Shown: positions 1 to 9,924 of the stretch, piece by piece
Numbering within the stretch: position 1 is the first letter of the stretch
How the letters are laid out: each line of letters starts with the position of its first letter
NCBI RefSeq assembly: GCF_900473935.1
Contig: NZ_UCNN01000030.1
Span: 310,001-374,000, forward strand
Length of the DNA stretch: 64,000 nt
Source of the DNA: Synechococcus sp. UW105
GTDB taxonomy: Bacteria > Cyanobacteriota > Cyanobacteriia > PCC-6307 > Cyanobiaceae
Direction: 5' to 3'
The notes under the pieces: model-generated
Told to the model about the DNA's origin: nothing
The model's database searches: none
Seen by the model: only the letters and a program-made list of their open reading frames with translations
Program-made: the position numbers and the translations under genes

Positions 1-2830
1 CATTGGCCGTCTCGCCTTCAGTCGAGGTGGCGGCAGCCATCAGATCAAACAGATTGCCCTGGCCGCTCTGCCGATCCTTTGCCCTGGAGGAGGCCCAATC
101 GAGAAGCAGATCAAGATCCGCCATCAATTGCGCACGGTTGGCATTGAGCTCAAGAGCATCAAGAGCTCCGCAGTGAATGAGCGATTCGAGGCTGCGACGA
201 TTGAGTACCGAGGAGGGCAGGCGATCACACAGATCAGGCAGCGATTGGAACGGACCGTCGGCCTCCCGGCTCGCAATCAGATGACGGATGGCGCCATCGC
301 CAAGATTCCGAACAGCGGAAAGTCCAAACAGGATGCGCTGCCCCGTTGGGGTGAAGTCGATGCCTGAAGCATTCACATCGGGAGGCATCACTTCAATCCC
401 CATGGCATTGCAATTGGAGATGTAGCGCTGCACCTTGTCACTCGCTCCGGCATTCACCGTGAGCAGAGCCGCCATGTACGCCACCGGGTAGTGGGCCTTG
501 AGGAAAGCGGTTTGATAAGTGACCGCGCCATAGGCGGTGGAATGGCTCTTGTTGAAGCAATACTCAGCAAACAGAACCATCTGATCGAAGAGTTCGTCGG
601 CAACCTTCTCGGCAACCCCACGTTCACTGGCACCCTTCACAAAGATGCCGCGATGCTTCTGCATCTCGGACACCTTTTTCTTGCCCATCGCACGGCGGAG
701 CAGGTCGGCTTCACCAAGGGAATAACCCGCCAGATCCTGAGCGATCTTCATGATCTGCTCCTGATACACCATGATCCCGTAGGTCTCCTGGAGAATCGGC
801 TCCAAGGCCTGATGAGCAAAATCAATCGCCTCACGCCCGTGCTTCCGGTTGATGAACTTGGGGATTAAGCCGGCATCCAGGGGCCCCGGTCGATAGAGGG
901 CAAGAATCGAGGAAATGTCCTCCAGGGACGAAGGCCTTAGGTCGCGCACGATCTGGCGCATGCCGCTGGATTCAAGCTGGAAGATGCCCTCCAGGTCGCC
1001 ACGGGCGAGAAGAGCAAACGTGTCTGGATCCTGGGGAGGAAGCTTGTCGGGATCGATGCGCTCACCAAAATTCGACTCCACCAGTTCCAGGGTCTTGTCG
1101 ATCATCGTGAGGTTCTTCAACCCCAGGAAGTCCATCTTGAGCAGGCCCATCGACTCAACGTCTTCCATGAAGTATTGAGTGATCACCTGACCGTCGTTGT
1201 TGCGCTGTAACGGCACCAATTCGTCGAGGGGATCGGCTGCGATCACCACACCTGCGGCATGCACACCGAAGGTCTTGTTGGTGCCCTCGATCCGCATCGC
1301 CATGTCAACCCATCGTTTCACAACCGGATCCTTCTGATACTTCTCGCGGAAATCGGGATTGGGCGATTCATCGCCGATCATCGCCGCCAGCTTGGCTGGC
1401 TTGCCGCGGGCCACAGGGATCAGCTTGGCCAGACGATCGGCATCGCCATAGGGAATATCCAAAACGCGTGCCACATCCTTGAGAACCGCCTTTGAGGTCA
1501 TGCGGTTGAAGGTGATGATCTGGGCCACCTTGTCTTCGCCGTAGCGACGGGTGACGTAATCGATCACCTCACCGCGGCGCTCGATGCAGAAGTCGGTGTC
1601 GATATCAGGCATCGACTTGCGCTCTGGATTGAGAAAACGCTCAAAGAGCAAACCGTTGCTGACTGGATCGATATTGGTGATTCCGAGGGCATAGGCCACT
1701 AAGGAGCCCGCTGCCGAGCCACGCCCTGGCCCCACAGGAATCCCCTGTTCTCTCGCAAAGCGGATGTAGTCCCAAACCACGAGGAAGTAGGTGGGGAAGC
1801 CCATCTGCTCCATGATTCCGAGCTCGTAGGTCAGGCGTTCGCCGTAGTCGGCATCGATCGATGCATCGGCAGCAAGACCCAGACGATCCCGAAGCCCCTG
1901 ATCGGTCACCTCTTTGAGGTAGCTCACCGGACTATGCCCCTCCGGTATCGGGAAACGGGGCATTTGATAGCGGCCAAGGATGTCATAGTCCTCAACCTTG
2001 TCGGCCACGAGGGATGTGGTGGCAATCGCTTCTTGAACGATCTCGGGTTCGAGATGATCGGCGAACAACCGCCCCATCTCCTCTTCGCTGCGAATGAACT
2101 CCGTGCCGGTGTATCGCAGCCGTTTCTCGTCGGAGATCAGCTTGCCGGTAAGCACGCACAACAGGGCATCGTGCGCCTCCACGTCATGACGTGTGAGGTA
2201 GTGGGCGTCGTTGGTGGCGATCAGACCGATTCCCAGTTCCTTGGCAATCCGAGCGATCTCCACATTGACGATCCGGTCTTCCTGAGAGCCGTGGTCCTGA
2301 ATCTCCAGATAAAAATCGTCGCCAAACACGCTCTGATACCAACGAGCCACATCCCGGGCCACTTCCGGACGACCGCGCAGAATTGCCTGAGGGATTTCGC
2401 CGCCGAGACAGGCAGTGGCGATGATCAACCCTTCGCTGTATTGCTGCAACAGGTGCTTATCAATGCAAGCCCTGGAAAAGATGCCGCGGCCCCGCATGCC
2501 ACGTAGGTGACTGATGCTGGTGAGCTTGACCAGATTGCGGTAGCCGGTGGCGTTCTTCGCGAGAACGACCAGGTGATAGCGACGCTCCTTCTTCTGCTGC
2601 GGATCATCGATCGATCCGTTCACCACATACATCTCATTGCCGATGATCGGCTTGATACCAGCCCCCTTGCAGAGCTTCAACAGCTCCACAGCGCCATACA
2701 TCACCCCATGATCGGTGAGCGCTAAGGCGGGCATCCCCAAGGCCTTGGCCCGCTCCACCATCTGCGGCAACTGTGATGCCCCATCCAGGAGGCTGTAATC
2801 ACTGTGGTTGTGAAGAGGGACGAATGCCAT
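1..2830 (-). CDS. dnaE: DNA polymerase III alpha subunit, C-terminus cut by window edge
   Basis: Catalytic subunit of the replicative DNA polymerase. The ATG at 2830 opens an uninterrupted minus-strand frame of about 943 codons that runs off the left edge. The N-terminus begins [19 protein letters not shown], the PHP domain signature (HNHSDYS, then [13 protein letters not shown]). Further in are the C-family polymerase catalytic segment ([20 protein letters not shown]), the [14 protein letters not shown] motif, and the helix-hairpin-helix region following [16 protein letters not shown]. Bacterial DnaE is about 1,170 residues, so the OB-fold and tau-binding C-terminus lie outside the window. 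It is the last gene of a co-directional minus-strand array and follows gatA by 86 bp. Confidence 0.97.
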   Translation of the reverse strand, partial: MAFVPLHNHSDYSLLDGASQLPQMVERAKALGMPALALTDHGVMYGAVELLKLCKGAGIKPIIGNEMYVVNGSIDDPQQKKERRYHLVVLAKNATGYRNLVKLTSISHLRGMRGRGIFSRACIDKHLLQQYSEGLIIATACLGGEIPQAILRGRPEVARDVARWYQSVFGDDFYLEIQDHGSQEDRIVNVEIARIAKELGIGLIATNDAHYLTRHDVEAHDALLCVLTGKLISDEKRLRYTGTEFIRSEEEMGRLFADHLEPEIVQEAIATTSLVADKVEDYDILGRYQMPRFPIPEGHSPVSYLKEVTDQGLRDRLGLAADASIDADYGERLTYELGIMEQMGFPTYFLVVWDYIRFAREQGIPVGPGRGSAAGSLVAYALGITNIDPVSNGLLFERFLNPERKSMPDIDTDFCIERRGEVIDYVTRRYGEDKVAQIITFNRMTSKAVLKDVARVLDIPYGDADRLAKLIPVARGKPAKLAAMIGDESPNPDFREKYQKDPVVKRWVDMAMRIEGTNKTFGVHAAGVVIAADPLDELVPLQRNNDGQVITQYFMEDVESMGLLKMDFLGLKNLTMIDKTLELVESNFGERIDPDKLPPQDPDTFALLARGDLEGIFQLESSGMRQIVRDLRPSSLEDISSILALYRPGPLDAGLIPKFINRKHGREAIDFAHQALEPILQETYGIMVYQEQIMKIAQDLAGYSLGEADLLRRAMGKKKVSEMQKHRGIFVKGASERGVAEKVADELFDQMVLFAEYCFNKSHSTAYGAVTYQTAFLKAHYPVAYMAALLTVNAGASDKVQRYISNCNAMGIEVMPPDVNASGIDFTPTGQRILFGLSAVRNLGDGAIRHLIASREADGPFQSLPDLCDRLPSSVLNRRSLESLIHCGALDALELNANRAQLMADLDLLLDWASSRAKDRQSGQGNLFDLMAAATSTEGETAN

Positions 2831-2916
2831 GCCCCCAGCCTAAGAGGCAACGCAAGATGGAGGGTGCCACCCGAACACATGACCCCAGATCTAGGGGCCA
2901 TGGGGCGTGATCAGGG

Positions 2917-4386
2917 TCAGGCAGGAATCAGAGCTCCCTGCGGTGATGCCGCCATCACCTGGGCTGACTGCTCGTACTGATGGGCCACCTGAAGCAGGCG
3001 GGACTCCTCCAGAACATTCCCGATCAGCTGCAGGCCGATGGGAAGGCCTGCACTGTCAAAACCACAGGGCACGCTGATCGCTGGCAGGCCAGCCAAATTG
3101 GCAGGGATGGTGAGCAGGTCCGCCAGGTACATCGCCAGGGGATCATCAGCATGGGCGCCATTGCGGAAGGAGGTGGTCGGCGCTGTTGGCGTCAGCAGAA
3201 CGTCCACCGTCTGGTAGGCAGCATCGAAGTCACGGCGAATCAAGGTGCGCACCTGTTGAGCCTTTTTGTAATAGGCGTCGACATATCCAGCCGAGAGGGC
3301 ATAGGTGCCAATCAGGATGCGACGCTGCACCTCACTGCCAAAACCCTCAGCCCGGCTGCGGGATGTCATGGCAGCAAGACTGTCTGCGTCTTCGGCCCGG
3401 AAGCCATACTTCACGCCGTCGTAGCGGGCCAGATTGGCGGAAGCCTCCGACGGCGCGATGACGTAATAGGTGGCGATGCCGTCGGTAAAGCGTGGGCAGC
3501 TGACATCCACCAATTCGGCACCGAGGGCCTGAAGCTGTTCAGCTGCAGCGAGAACAGAGGCCTTGACCTCAGCAGAGAGTCCGTCTTGCTCGAAACACTC
3601 ACGCACAAGGCCAACCCTCAGGCCCTTAATCGGCTTCTCCAGATCAGCGCTGTAATCAGGAACAGGCACCTTCAGGGAGGTGGAATCACGAGGGTCGTAA
3701 CCCGCCATCACCTGCAGTAACGCGGCTGTATCGGCGACGTTGGAGCTGAATGGTCCAACCTGGTCGAGGGAGCTGGCAAAGGCCACCAGGCCGTAACGAC
3801 TAATGCGCCCATACGTGGGCTTGAGACCGACGACGCCACAGAAGGAGGCGGGTTGACGAATCGAGCCACCCGTATCGGAACCTAGTGAGGCCATGCACGC
3901 ACCCGCAGCAAGGGCAGCGGCACTCCCGCCTGAACTGCCGCCCGGCACGTGGTCAACGTTCCATGGATTGGCCGTGGGGCCGAACGCTGAGGTCTCGGTG
4001 GAGCCGCCCATGGCGAATTCATCGAGGTTGGTCTTGCCCAGCAACACTGCTCCTGCATCCCAGAGTCGGCCAGTGACCGTGGACTCGTAAGGGGGCACGA
4101 AGCCAGCAAGCATGCGACTGGCACAAGTGGTGGGAACACCTTTGGTACAGAGGTTGTCCTTAATTGCGAGAGGAACGCCCGCCAATGGAGGCAAGTCATC
4201 GCCGGCACTGCGTGCCTGGTCGATGCGATCGGCATCGGCCCTGGCACGCTCAGCCGTCACCTCGAGATAGGCGTTGAGGCTTGGTTCAACGGCGGCGATA
4301 CGCGCAAGATGTTGGTCCGTGAGTTCACGGGCCGACACCTCACCGCTCACCAGTTGCTGACGCCACTCGGCGATCGCCATCGTCAT
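2917..4386 (-). CDS. gatA: Glu-tRNA(Gln)/Asp-tRNA(Asn) amidotransferase subunit A
   Basis: Amidase subunit of GatCAB, which converts misacylated Glu-tRNA(Gln) to Gln-tRNA(Gln) using ammonia released from glutamine; cyanobacteria use this indirect route. The 489-residue product has the full amidase signature: Lys near residue 76 (GVPLAIKDN), the cis-Ser in [14 protein letters not shown] (about 151) and the nucleophile Ser in [16 protein letters not shown] (about 175), together the Ser-cisSer-Lys triad. Length is normal. The first Met (MTMAIAEW) is followed by a second Met two codons on, and either could be used. It lies between a DUF1816 gene and dnaE on the same strand. No gatB or gatC is visible here. 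Confidence 0.97.
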   Translation of the reverse strand: MTMAIAEWRQQLVSGEVSARELTDQHLARIAAVEPSLNAYLEVTAERARADADRIDQARSAGDDLPPLAGVPLAIKDNLCTKGVPTTCASRMLAGFVPPYESTVTGRLWDAGAVLLGKTNLDEFAMGGSTETSAFGPTANPWNVDHVPGGSSGGSAAALAAGACMASLGSDTGGSIRQPASFCGVVGLKPTYGRISRYGLVAFASSLDQVGPFSSNVADTAALLQVMAGYDPRDSTSLKVPVPDYSADLEKPIKGLRVGLVRECFEQDGLSAEVKASVLAAAEQLQALGAELVDVSCPRFTDGIATYYVIAPSEASANLARYDGVKYGFRAEDADSLAAMTSRSRAEGFGSEVQRRILIGTYALSAGYVDAYYKKAQQVRTLIRRDFDAAYQTVDVLLTPTAPTTSFRNGAHADDPLAMYLADLLTIPANLAGLPAISVPCGFDSAGLPIGLQLIGNVLEESRLLQVAHQYEQSAQVMAASPQGALIPA

Positions 4387-4411
4387 GGACTGCTACACAG
4401 CTGCGACGCTA

Positions 4412-4693
4412 TCAGCCGTCGTCAGCGCTGATGGTGAATGGCTCACCACGACGACAGCGCAGAATGGTATGGCTGATATCAGATGGTGACTCAGAGGCCA
4501 CATCCTCGAGGAAAGCAGGCAGCTGCTTCTGGAGGCTGGCGCGGGTGACGAACGGTCCGAACCAGTAAGAGACATCAGGGCCCTGGGTCTCAACCCGAGC
4601 CCACCAAGCCAATCCAAGACCGTTGGCAAAACTGCGCAGCGGCCTATTCAGGAGGCCCATCAACGAAGGAAGCAGAACAGTTCCATTCTGCAC
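4412..4693 (-). CDS. DUF1816 domain protein
   Basis: Small cyanobacterial protein of unknown function (up to 93 residues). The core AWWARVETQGPDVSYWFGPF followed by LPAFLEDVASE matches what I recall of DUF1816: an aromatic-rich WW pair, then YxFGPF, then a GYIEDL-like segment. Several small cyanobacterial proteins are built of this domain alone. An internal ATG at 4660 (MGLLNRPLRSF) is an equally plausible start and would give 82 residues. It sits 25 bp upstream of gatA and 48 bp downstream of rlmB on the same strand. No function can be inferred beyond the domain name. Confidence 0.75.
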   Translation of the reverse strand: MQNGTVLLPSLMGLLNRPLRSFANGLGLAWWARVETQGPDVSYWFGPFVTRASLQKQLPAFLEDVASESPSDISHTILRCRRGEPFTISADDG

Positions 4694-4741
4694 TGCTTCC
4701 TAACGCGTGGCTGCACTTGATCAGGGGAGTCGAGCAGAGGA

Positions 4742-6634
4742 TCAAAGTTCAACGCTGTCCTGGAAGGGCACCGCATCCACCTGTGGTGCACTCTGTTGGT
4801 CTCGCTCGAGTTCGAGTTCAACCTCCGAAGGATGCTGCGACCCAGCCTCGAGAGCCGGTGCGATGTCGTCAGGATTTAGCGCGACCTCAGGTGATCCAAC
4901 AGGTGCATCCTCGTGGGGAGGCTGAGGCGAAGCTTCAGCAGCAGCAATCGCCTCAGGCTCTAAAGCGCTCTCAGAAACTCCAACAGTCTCAGATCCAGCA
5001 GCAGTCTCAAGCGCCTCGTCCGCTCCAGCGGCCTCGTCTGTCTTGAGGCTGGCGATCGGGTCTGAATCCAAACCAGCGCAGCGCGGCCGAATGATCGGAG
5101 GAGACGGTGCCTGACCCTTGAGATCCTTCATCCAGCCGCGTCTAGCGACTTCATACAGACACATGGCGGTCGCCACAGAGGCATTCAGGCTTGGCGTGAT
5201 GCCCCGCAATGGGATCCGGATCAACTGGTCGCAGTGGCGGCGTGTGAGCAACGACAAACCGTTGCCCTCTGAACCGGTGACCACCACAAGCGGCCCCTCC
5301 AGATCGGCTTCCGGCAAGGTCACATCACCTTCTTCCGCCAAGCCAACCACGCGATAACCAGCGTCTTTAAGGCTTTCCAGAGAGCGGTTGAGATTGACGA
5401 CTCTTGCCACCGGTAGATGCTCCAAAGCACCGGCGGCAACCTTGGCCACAGAGCCGGTGAGCCCAGCACTACGCCGCTGAGGCAAAACAACGCCGTGGGC
5501 ACCGAGGGCTTCAGCGGAACGCACAATGGCGCCGAGATTATGGGGATCGGTGAGGCCATCCAGGGCCAACAGCAGAGGCGGCTCACCCAGCGCAGCGCAA
5601 CCCTCCACCAAGGTATGCAGATCAAGCGTTTCCGCAGAAGCGGTCTGCAGAGCAATGCCTTGATGCACAGCACCGCCGCTGAGCTGACCGAGTCGCGCCC
5701 AAGTGACCTCCTCAACCAACACACCGGAGGCCTTGGCATCCCTGAGCAATTGAAGGAATTTCGGTGAGCTACGCAGCTCAGCGGTGCACCAAATCCGGTG
5801 AATCGGACGCCCGGCCTCAAGGGCTGCCTGGGTGGCATGGCGTCCCCAGAGCATGTCATCAGCCTGGGCATCGGGGGAATGGGCTAGCTCCTCACCCTGC
5901 CGCTGGGCCTGATCAAACTGATCTGGGGAGGTGTCTCGGGCCCAGCCACCACGACGGGAGCCACTCCTGAACCCTTGGCGCCCCCTGAATCGATCCGAAC
6001 TCGAAGACGATCCACGCTCAGGCCTGGAGGAGAAGCGTTGGTTGGAACGCTCGGAACGATGGCTCGGGTAACGGTCGCGGGGACCACGATCGCCTGAAAA
6101 CCGGTCGCGGGAGGGACGGTCGTGGGGAAAGCGGTCAGATGAAGAACGCTCAGCGGGGCCACGGTCAACTGGGCCACGGTCAGCGGGGCCACGGTCGCGG
6201 CGATCGAAACGCTCCTTGCCTTCAAAGCGATCCTTGCGATCAAAGCGTCCGTTTCGCTCGACGCGACCAGGCCGGCCAGGAGCTGCTTTGCGGTCAAAAC
6301 GATCAAATCGAGAGCGACCACCGACGTCAGAACTGCGCTCCGAGCGGGCCTCCTGATTGAAGCGGCCATCCCTGTTAAAGCGTCCCTCTCTCTGGGGTCG
6401 TTCTCCTTGATCAAAGCGATTGCCACGTTCAAAGCGATCCCCGCGTGGAGATCGGCCATCACGGTCAGCACCGCCATCGCGGTCGACACGGCGATCGCGA
6501 TCGGAACGCCCACGAAATGGCCTACCTCCAGCAGAGGAGCGAGATGCACCCCCTGGACGTCCTGCACCGGAAGAACGACCGCCACTAAAGGGACGGCCAT
6601 CGCCGGAAGAACGGCGATCAGAACGGAAACTCAT
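4742..6634 (-). CDS. rlmB: TrmH/SpoU-family rRNA 2'-O-methyltransferase (RlmB type) with long low-complexity N-terminal extension
   Basis: Predicted 23S rRNA guanosine-2'-O-methyltransferase (Gm2251 type). The enzyme proper covers about residues 259-510: a substrate-binding domain (LWGRHATQAALEAGR) and the knotted SPOUT domain with motif 1 NLGAIVRSAEALG, motif 2 VVVTGSEGNGLS and motif 3 IPLRGITPSLNASVATAMCLYE-like residues. Unusual are the flanks. Residues 1-255 are almost entirely Arg, Asp, Gly, Ser and Phe in short repeats such as RFDR, DRGP and GGR; residues 510-630 form an Ala/Glu/Pro-rich acidic tail. A standard RlmB is about 245 residues. The extension looks like a disordered RG/RD-rich RNA-binding arm (inference). 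The gene is 15 bp downstream of mrnC, another rRNA-processing gene. Confidence 0.9.
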   Translation of the reverse strand: MSFRSDRRSSGDGRPFSGGRSSGAGRPGGASRSSAGGRPFRGRSDRDRRVDRDGGADRDGRSPRGDRFERGNRFDQGERPQREGRFNRDGRFNQEARSERSSDVGGRSRFDRFDRKAAPGRPGRVERNGRFDRKDRFEGKERFDRRDRGPADRGPVDRGPAERSSSDRFPHDRPSRDRFSGDRGPRDRYPSHRSERSNQRFSSRPERGSSSSSDRFRGRQGFRSGSRRGGWARDTSPDQFDQAQRQGEELAHSPDAQADDMLWGRHATQAALEAGRPIHRIWCTAELRSSPKFLQLLRDAKASGVLVEEVTWARLGQLSGGAVHQGIALQTASAETLDLHTLVEGCAALGEPPLLLALDGLTDPHNLGAIVRSAEALGAHGVVLPQRRSAGLTGSVAKVAAGALEHLPVARVVNLNRSLESLKDAGYRVVGLAEEGDVTLPEADLEGPLVVVTGSEGNGLSLLTRRHCDQLIRIPLRGITPSLNASVATAMCLYEVARRGWMKDLKGQAPSPPIIRPRCAGLDSDPIASLKTDEAAGADEALETAAGSETVGVSESALEPEAIAAAEASPQPPHEDAPVGSPEVALNPDDIAPALEAGSQHPSEVELELERDQQSAPQVDAVPFQDSVEL

Positions 6635-6649
6635 GAACGAAACAGAGGG

Positions 6650-7057
6650 CTATGACAGGTCGTTTTCGGTCTCCTCCAGTTGATCAAACAGCTCGGCAAG
6701 CCGGGCCGGATTCTGCAAAAAGAGCCAGCCAACCATTGTCTCAAATCCCGTGGCCCGTCCATACACAGATCCTTCTCCCCGGCGAGGGCCACGACCAGCC
6801 CGATTGCGGCCACGACGGACAAGATCCCTTTCCTGATCGGAGAGAAAAGGATCGAGAGTGTCTAAAACCGAAGCCTGGGCGTCTGCTTTCACCTCCGCCA
6901 CGACGGCCCGGTGCAAATCATCTGAGCGACCGGGATGGCGGCAATGGCGCAGACGTTGATGCAGCTCCCAAACAGCATCTCCTAACCAAGCAAGTTGTAA
7001 AGGTCCAAGCTCAGCAGCACCACCACGGCCCTGCTGTGATCGAATCCAATCGGTCAA
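6650..7057 (-). CDS. mrnC: Mini-ribonuclease III family protein
   Basis: Predicted Mini-III RNase: an RNase III catalytic domain without the dsRNA-binding domain, which in Bacillus trims 23S rRNA precursors. The 135-residue product begins LQLAWLGDAVWELHQRLRH (the family's LAYLGDAVYE motif with the catalytic Asp) and later carries the RRGRN segment, then YGRATGFETMVGWLFL, matching the conserved YRxATGFEALIGYLYL with its catalytic Glu. The start is TTG at 7057, overlapping the stop of the preceding STAS gene by four bases (TTGA), which points to translational coupling. It is followed 15 bp later by rlmB, so two 23S rRNA maturation genes are adjacent. Confidence 0.9.
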   Translation of the reverse strand: MTDWIRSQQGRGGAAELGPLQLAWLGDAVWELHQRLRHCRHPGRSDDLHRAVVAEVKADAQASVLDTLDPFLSDQERDLVRRGRNRAGRGPRRGEGSVYGRATGFETMVGWLFLQNPARLAELFDQLEETENDLS

Positions 7058-7419
7058 GCCGCCAACTTGCTGAGAGCACTATCCAGATCGGGAACGAGAT
7101 GGAGGAACTCCTCCAGGCGAACCAGCTTGACGGTCTGGGCCACCCGGGCATTGCCCACGACAAGAAAGCTGCGCTTGGCGTCATTGCACTGCTTCGCCAG
7201 TTGCACCATCGCTCCGAGTCCGGAGGAATCAAGAAAATCGATCTTGCTGAGATCAATCACCAATGAAGAGGCATTGGCCTTGAGCACATCACTGACGTAG
7301 GTCAGAAATTGCTTCTCGGAATACGCATCCAACTGGCCGGTGAAGTGAAACAACAGGCAGTTGTCACGCTGCTCGAAGCCACCGCGGAGAGAAACGGTGA
7401 GTCGCTGCAGTTCAGTAAT
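7054..7419 (-). CDS. STAS-domain protein (anti-sigma factor antagonist-like), probable ATT start
   Basis: Single STAS domain resembling SpoIIAA/RsbV-type regulators. Visible are the N-terminal strands LTVSLRGGFEQRDNCLLFHFTGQLDAYS and the phosphorylation-loop segment VIDLSKIDFLDSSGLGAMVQLAK, where DSSGLG carries the Ser phosphorylated in anti-anti-sigma factors. No ATG or GTG fits: the first TTG in frame (7353) would remove the first beta strand. Further upstream, an ATT at 7417-7419 is preceded by a purine-rich GAGGGGGA at a spacing of about nine bases and gives 121 residues with the complete fold; I chose it, as an inference. The 3' end overlaps mrnC. The kinase and sigma factor partners are not in the window. 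Confidence 0.8.
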   Translation of the reverse strand: MTELQRLTVSLRGGFEQRDNCLLFHFTGQLDAYSEKQFLTYVSDVLKANASSLVIDLSKIDFLDSSGLGAMVQLAKQCNDAKRSFLVVGNARVAQTVKLVRLEEFLHLVPDLDSALSKLAA

Positions 7420-7483
7420 GGAAACAGTCCCCCTCAGGCGCGTTGTGCCGAAGTGTAGGGAGCTTGCAGCGGGAGGACCACCG

Positions 7484-8626
7484 TCAGCGACGTTCTGCCA
7501 TCAGCTCAACAAAACGCGCGAAATGATGGTCCGCATCGTGGGGACCAGGACTGGCCTCAGGGTGGTACTGCACGCCGAACACCGGCTGATGCGCATGGGC
7601 CATGGCGGCCACGGTCTGATCGTTGAGATTGAGGTGGGTCACCACAACGGTGTCGGCAGGCAATGACTGGGCATCAAGGGCAAAACCATGGTTCTGACTC
7701 GTGATCTCCACTTGCCCCGTGGTGCCGCAGGGGTGATTAAGCCCGCGATGACCAAACGCGAGCTTGAAGGTGGTCCCCCCCAGCGCCAGACCGAGAATTT
7801 GATGGCCGAGGCAGATCCCGAATAACGGCAGGTTCTTCTGCTGCAGCAATCCTTTGGCCAGGGCGATACCTCCGGTCACAGCAGAGGGGTCACCCGGTCC
7901 ATTGGAGAGAAACACACCCTCGGGCTGATGGCGGATCACCTCATCCAGGGTCGTGGATGCAGGCAGAACGATCACCTCGCAACCGTGGCCCACGAGGCGA
8001 TCAAGGATGGCGCGTTTAATACCAAAATCAATTGCCACAACGCGAAAAGGACGCTCGGGGCGAGGCTGGAGTCGCTGGTCGAACGCAGCGGCACAACGAC
8101 TGGTCCAGGTGTAGGCCTCTGTTGTGCTGACACGATCGGCCAGATTTAGGCCCTGCATGGATGGGGCCGATCTGAGGTCTTCGAGCAGAGCCTGAGGCGA
8201 ACGTCCATCCGAACTGATCACCCCATTCATCGCGCCTGCATCGCGCAGGTGACGGACCAAGGCACGGGTGTCGATGCCATGGATACCGATCACACCATGA
8301 TGATCAAGCCAATCGGGCAGGCTCTGACTACAGCGCCAATTGCTAGCGAGGGGAGCCAGCTGACGAGCAATCAGCCCCAGGGCATGGGGTTGGTCAGCCT
8401 CCTGATCCTGATCATTCACCCCCGTGTTGCCGAGCTCCGGATAGGTGAACGTGACCAGCTGACCGGAGTAACTGGGATCTGTCATCACTTCTTGATAACC
8501 GGTCATGCCGGTGTTGAACACCACCTCACCGACGACGCTGCCGCGCCGACCACACGCCAGCCCCTGGAACACCGTGCCATCCGCCAGCACAAGCACTGCC
8601 GGGGCCTTGGAGGTGGCAAAAGTCAT
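7484..8626 (-). CDS. carA: Carbamoyl-phosphate synthase small (glutaminase) subunit
   Basis: Glutamine amidotransferase subunit of carbamoyl-phosphate synthase, feeding arginine and pyrimidine synthesis. The N-terminal CarA-specific domain starts [15 protein letters not shown] and contains [15 protein letters not shown]. The C-terminal class I amidotransferase has the nucleophile Cys in [17 protein letters not shown] and the His/Glu of the triad in [13 protein letters not shown]. The product is 380 residues from the ATG at 8626; a TTG two codons upstream is less likely. It lies 35 bp downstream of trpD and 64 bp upstream of the STAS gene. carB is not in the window. Confidence 0.97.
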   Translation of the reverse strand: MTFATSKAPAVLVLADGTVFQGLACGRRGSVVGEVVFNTGMTGYQEVMTDPSYSGQLVTFTYPELGNTGVNDQDQEADQPHALGLIARQLAPLASNWRCSQSLPDWLDHHGVIGIHGIDTRALVRHLRDAGAMNGVISSDGRSPQALLEDLRSAPSMQGLNLADRVSTTEAYTWTSRCAAAFDQRLQPRPERPFRVVAIDFGIKRAILDRLVGHGCEVIVLPASTTLDEVIRHQPEGVFLSNGPGDPSAVTGGIALAKGLLQQKNLPLFGICLGHQILGLALGGTTFKLAFGHRGLNHPCGTTGQVEITSQNHGFALDAQSLPADTVVVTHLNLNDQTVAAMAHAHQPVFGVQYHPEASPGPHDADHHFARFVELMAERR

Positions 8627-8661
8627 GGGCAAGCAGACCCTGGGAACAACAGTTCGTCTTC

Positions 8662-9708
8662 TTATTGTTCCTCGCCGCCGCGCAACCCCTGGCTGAGAGT
8701 CTCAAGCCGCTGCCAAGCACGACCTTCCTCTAGGCAGGCCAAAGCTTGCTGGGCACCAGCACGGAGATCGGTTTGAACGCCAGCAACCCAGAGCACTAAA
8801 GCAGTGTTGAAGGCCACCACATCCCGCTGCGCTGCAGTGCCACGACCCTGGAGCAGATCACGGAGGATCGTTTTGTTCATCTCAAGATCACCCCCCCTCA
8901 GGGCGGACAGCGGCGCCTCTTCCAAGCCCAGATCGGCGGGGATGATCGACTCGGAACGGAGCTGGCCGGCCTCGATGATGCGCAGATCATTCGGGCCCGC
9001 CAAGGAAGCCTCATCCAGGCCGCCGGCACCATGCACCACAACGGCTCGCTGCTGACCCAGCCGCTGAAGAGCTTCCGCCATCGGATCCAGCAGATCGGGG
9101 CGGGCAACGCCCAGAACCTGGCCATCGGGCTGGAGCGGATTCACCAGGGGCCCCAGCAGGTTGAACACTGTGCGCACGCCAAGACTGCGCCGAAGCGGAG
9201 CCAGATTTACCAGGGCGGGGTGCCAGGCAGGAGCGAACAAAAAGGTGACCCCAGCCTTAGGGAGAACATCCACCACCTGGGCGGCAGAAGCCTTCAGGTC
9301 GAGCCCCAACCCCTCAAGCACATCGGCTGATCCCACCTTGCCGCTGGCACTGCGATTGCCGTGCTTGGCCACCACCGCACCACAGGCCGCCGCGGTCAAA
9401 GCCACCGCAGTCGAAATATTGAAGGTGTCTGCGCCATCACCACCGGTGCCGCAGGTATCCACCATCAACAGATTGGGCCTCGCACAGGGCAACGGGCAGG
9501 CCTGACGCAAGACGCGGGCCATGGCAGCAAGTTCTGTGCCGTTCACAGGCCGTGCTCGAAGCGCCACAAGGAAGGCACCGGTCTGAACCGGTGTGAGCGC
9601 TTCCGATAGCCAGGCCTCCATCAAGGCTGTGGCCTCGTCATCACGAAGCGAGCCCCCCTGCAGGAGATGTTCCAACAGTTGCGGCCAGGACACGGATGGA
9701 TTCGGCAT
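8662..9708 (-). CDS. trpD: Anthranilate phosphoribosyltransferase
   Basis: Second step of tryptophan synthesis: anthranilate plus PRPP gives phosphoribosyl-anthranilate. From the ATG at 9708 ([19 protein letters not shown]) the product is 348 residues, normal for TrpD. Motifs: the N-terminal helical domain with [17 protein letters not shown], the PRPP-binding loop [38 protein letters not shown], and [14 protein letters not shown]. The frame remains open upstream to 9918, but that extension crosses a strong hairpin and has no family resemblance, so the ATG is preferred. It is the first gene of the minus-strand array. Confidence 0.96.
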   Translation of the reverse strand: MPNPSVSWPQLLEHLLQGGSLRDDEATALMEAWLSEALTPVQTGAFLVALRARPVNGTELAAMARVLRQACPLPCARPNLLMVDTCGTGGDGADTFNISTAVALTAAACGAVVAKHGNRSASGKVGSADVLEGLGLDLKASAAQVVDVLPKAGVTFLFAPAWHPALVNLAPLRRSLGVRTVFNLLGPLVNPLQPDGQVLGVARPDLLDPMAEALQRLGQQRAVVVHGAGGLDEASLAGPNDLRIIEAGQLRSESIIPADLGLEEAPLSALRGGDLEMNKTILRDLLQGRGTAAQRDVVAFNTALVLWVAGVQTDLRAGAQQALACLEEGRAWQRLETLSQGLRGGEEQ

Positions 9709-9718
9709 GAGTGGACAG

Positions 9719-9747
9719 AAAAAAACCCGGGTGCTGAGCACGCCGGG
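9719..9747 (-). terminator. Intrinsic terminator-like hairpin in the trpD leader (possible attenuator)
   Basis: On the minus strand the sequence reads CCCGG, C, GTGC, loop TCA, GCAC, CCGGG and then seven T residues. This is a nine-base-pair GC-rich stem with one bulged C, and the U-tract ends 10 bp before the trpD ATG. No minus-strand gene ends here, because the neighbouring upstream gene is divergent (starts at 9925). The terminator therefore lies in the trpD leader itself, as expected for attenuation or for a short leader RNA. The hairpin is seen directly; the regulatory reading is inference. Confidence 0.7.
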
Positions 9748-9924
9748 CCGGGTGATGGGGACACATCCAATATCCCTTAAAAGATGGCGTCTGGCCAGAA
9801 GCGCATCAAATCTCGATTCAGGCCCTCTCCAGCGGTCCCAACGCGAACCCCTCAGGCCAACGGCCAAGGCCCCACACTTGCCACAGGGGTCGGTGCCTAG
9901 GTTGTTGCCTGCGCTCACCCACGG

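Noticed and set aside
5884-6600. Long antisense-register frame of 238 codons inside rlmB
   Set aside because: A shifted frame of the Arg/Asp/Gly-rich low-complexity arm; hydrophobic nonsense composition and no start signals.
9709-9918. N-terminal extension of trpD
   Set aside because: It would translate through a strong terminator hairpin and adds a segment absent from TrpD proteins.
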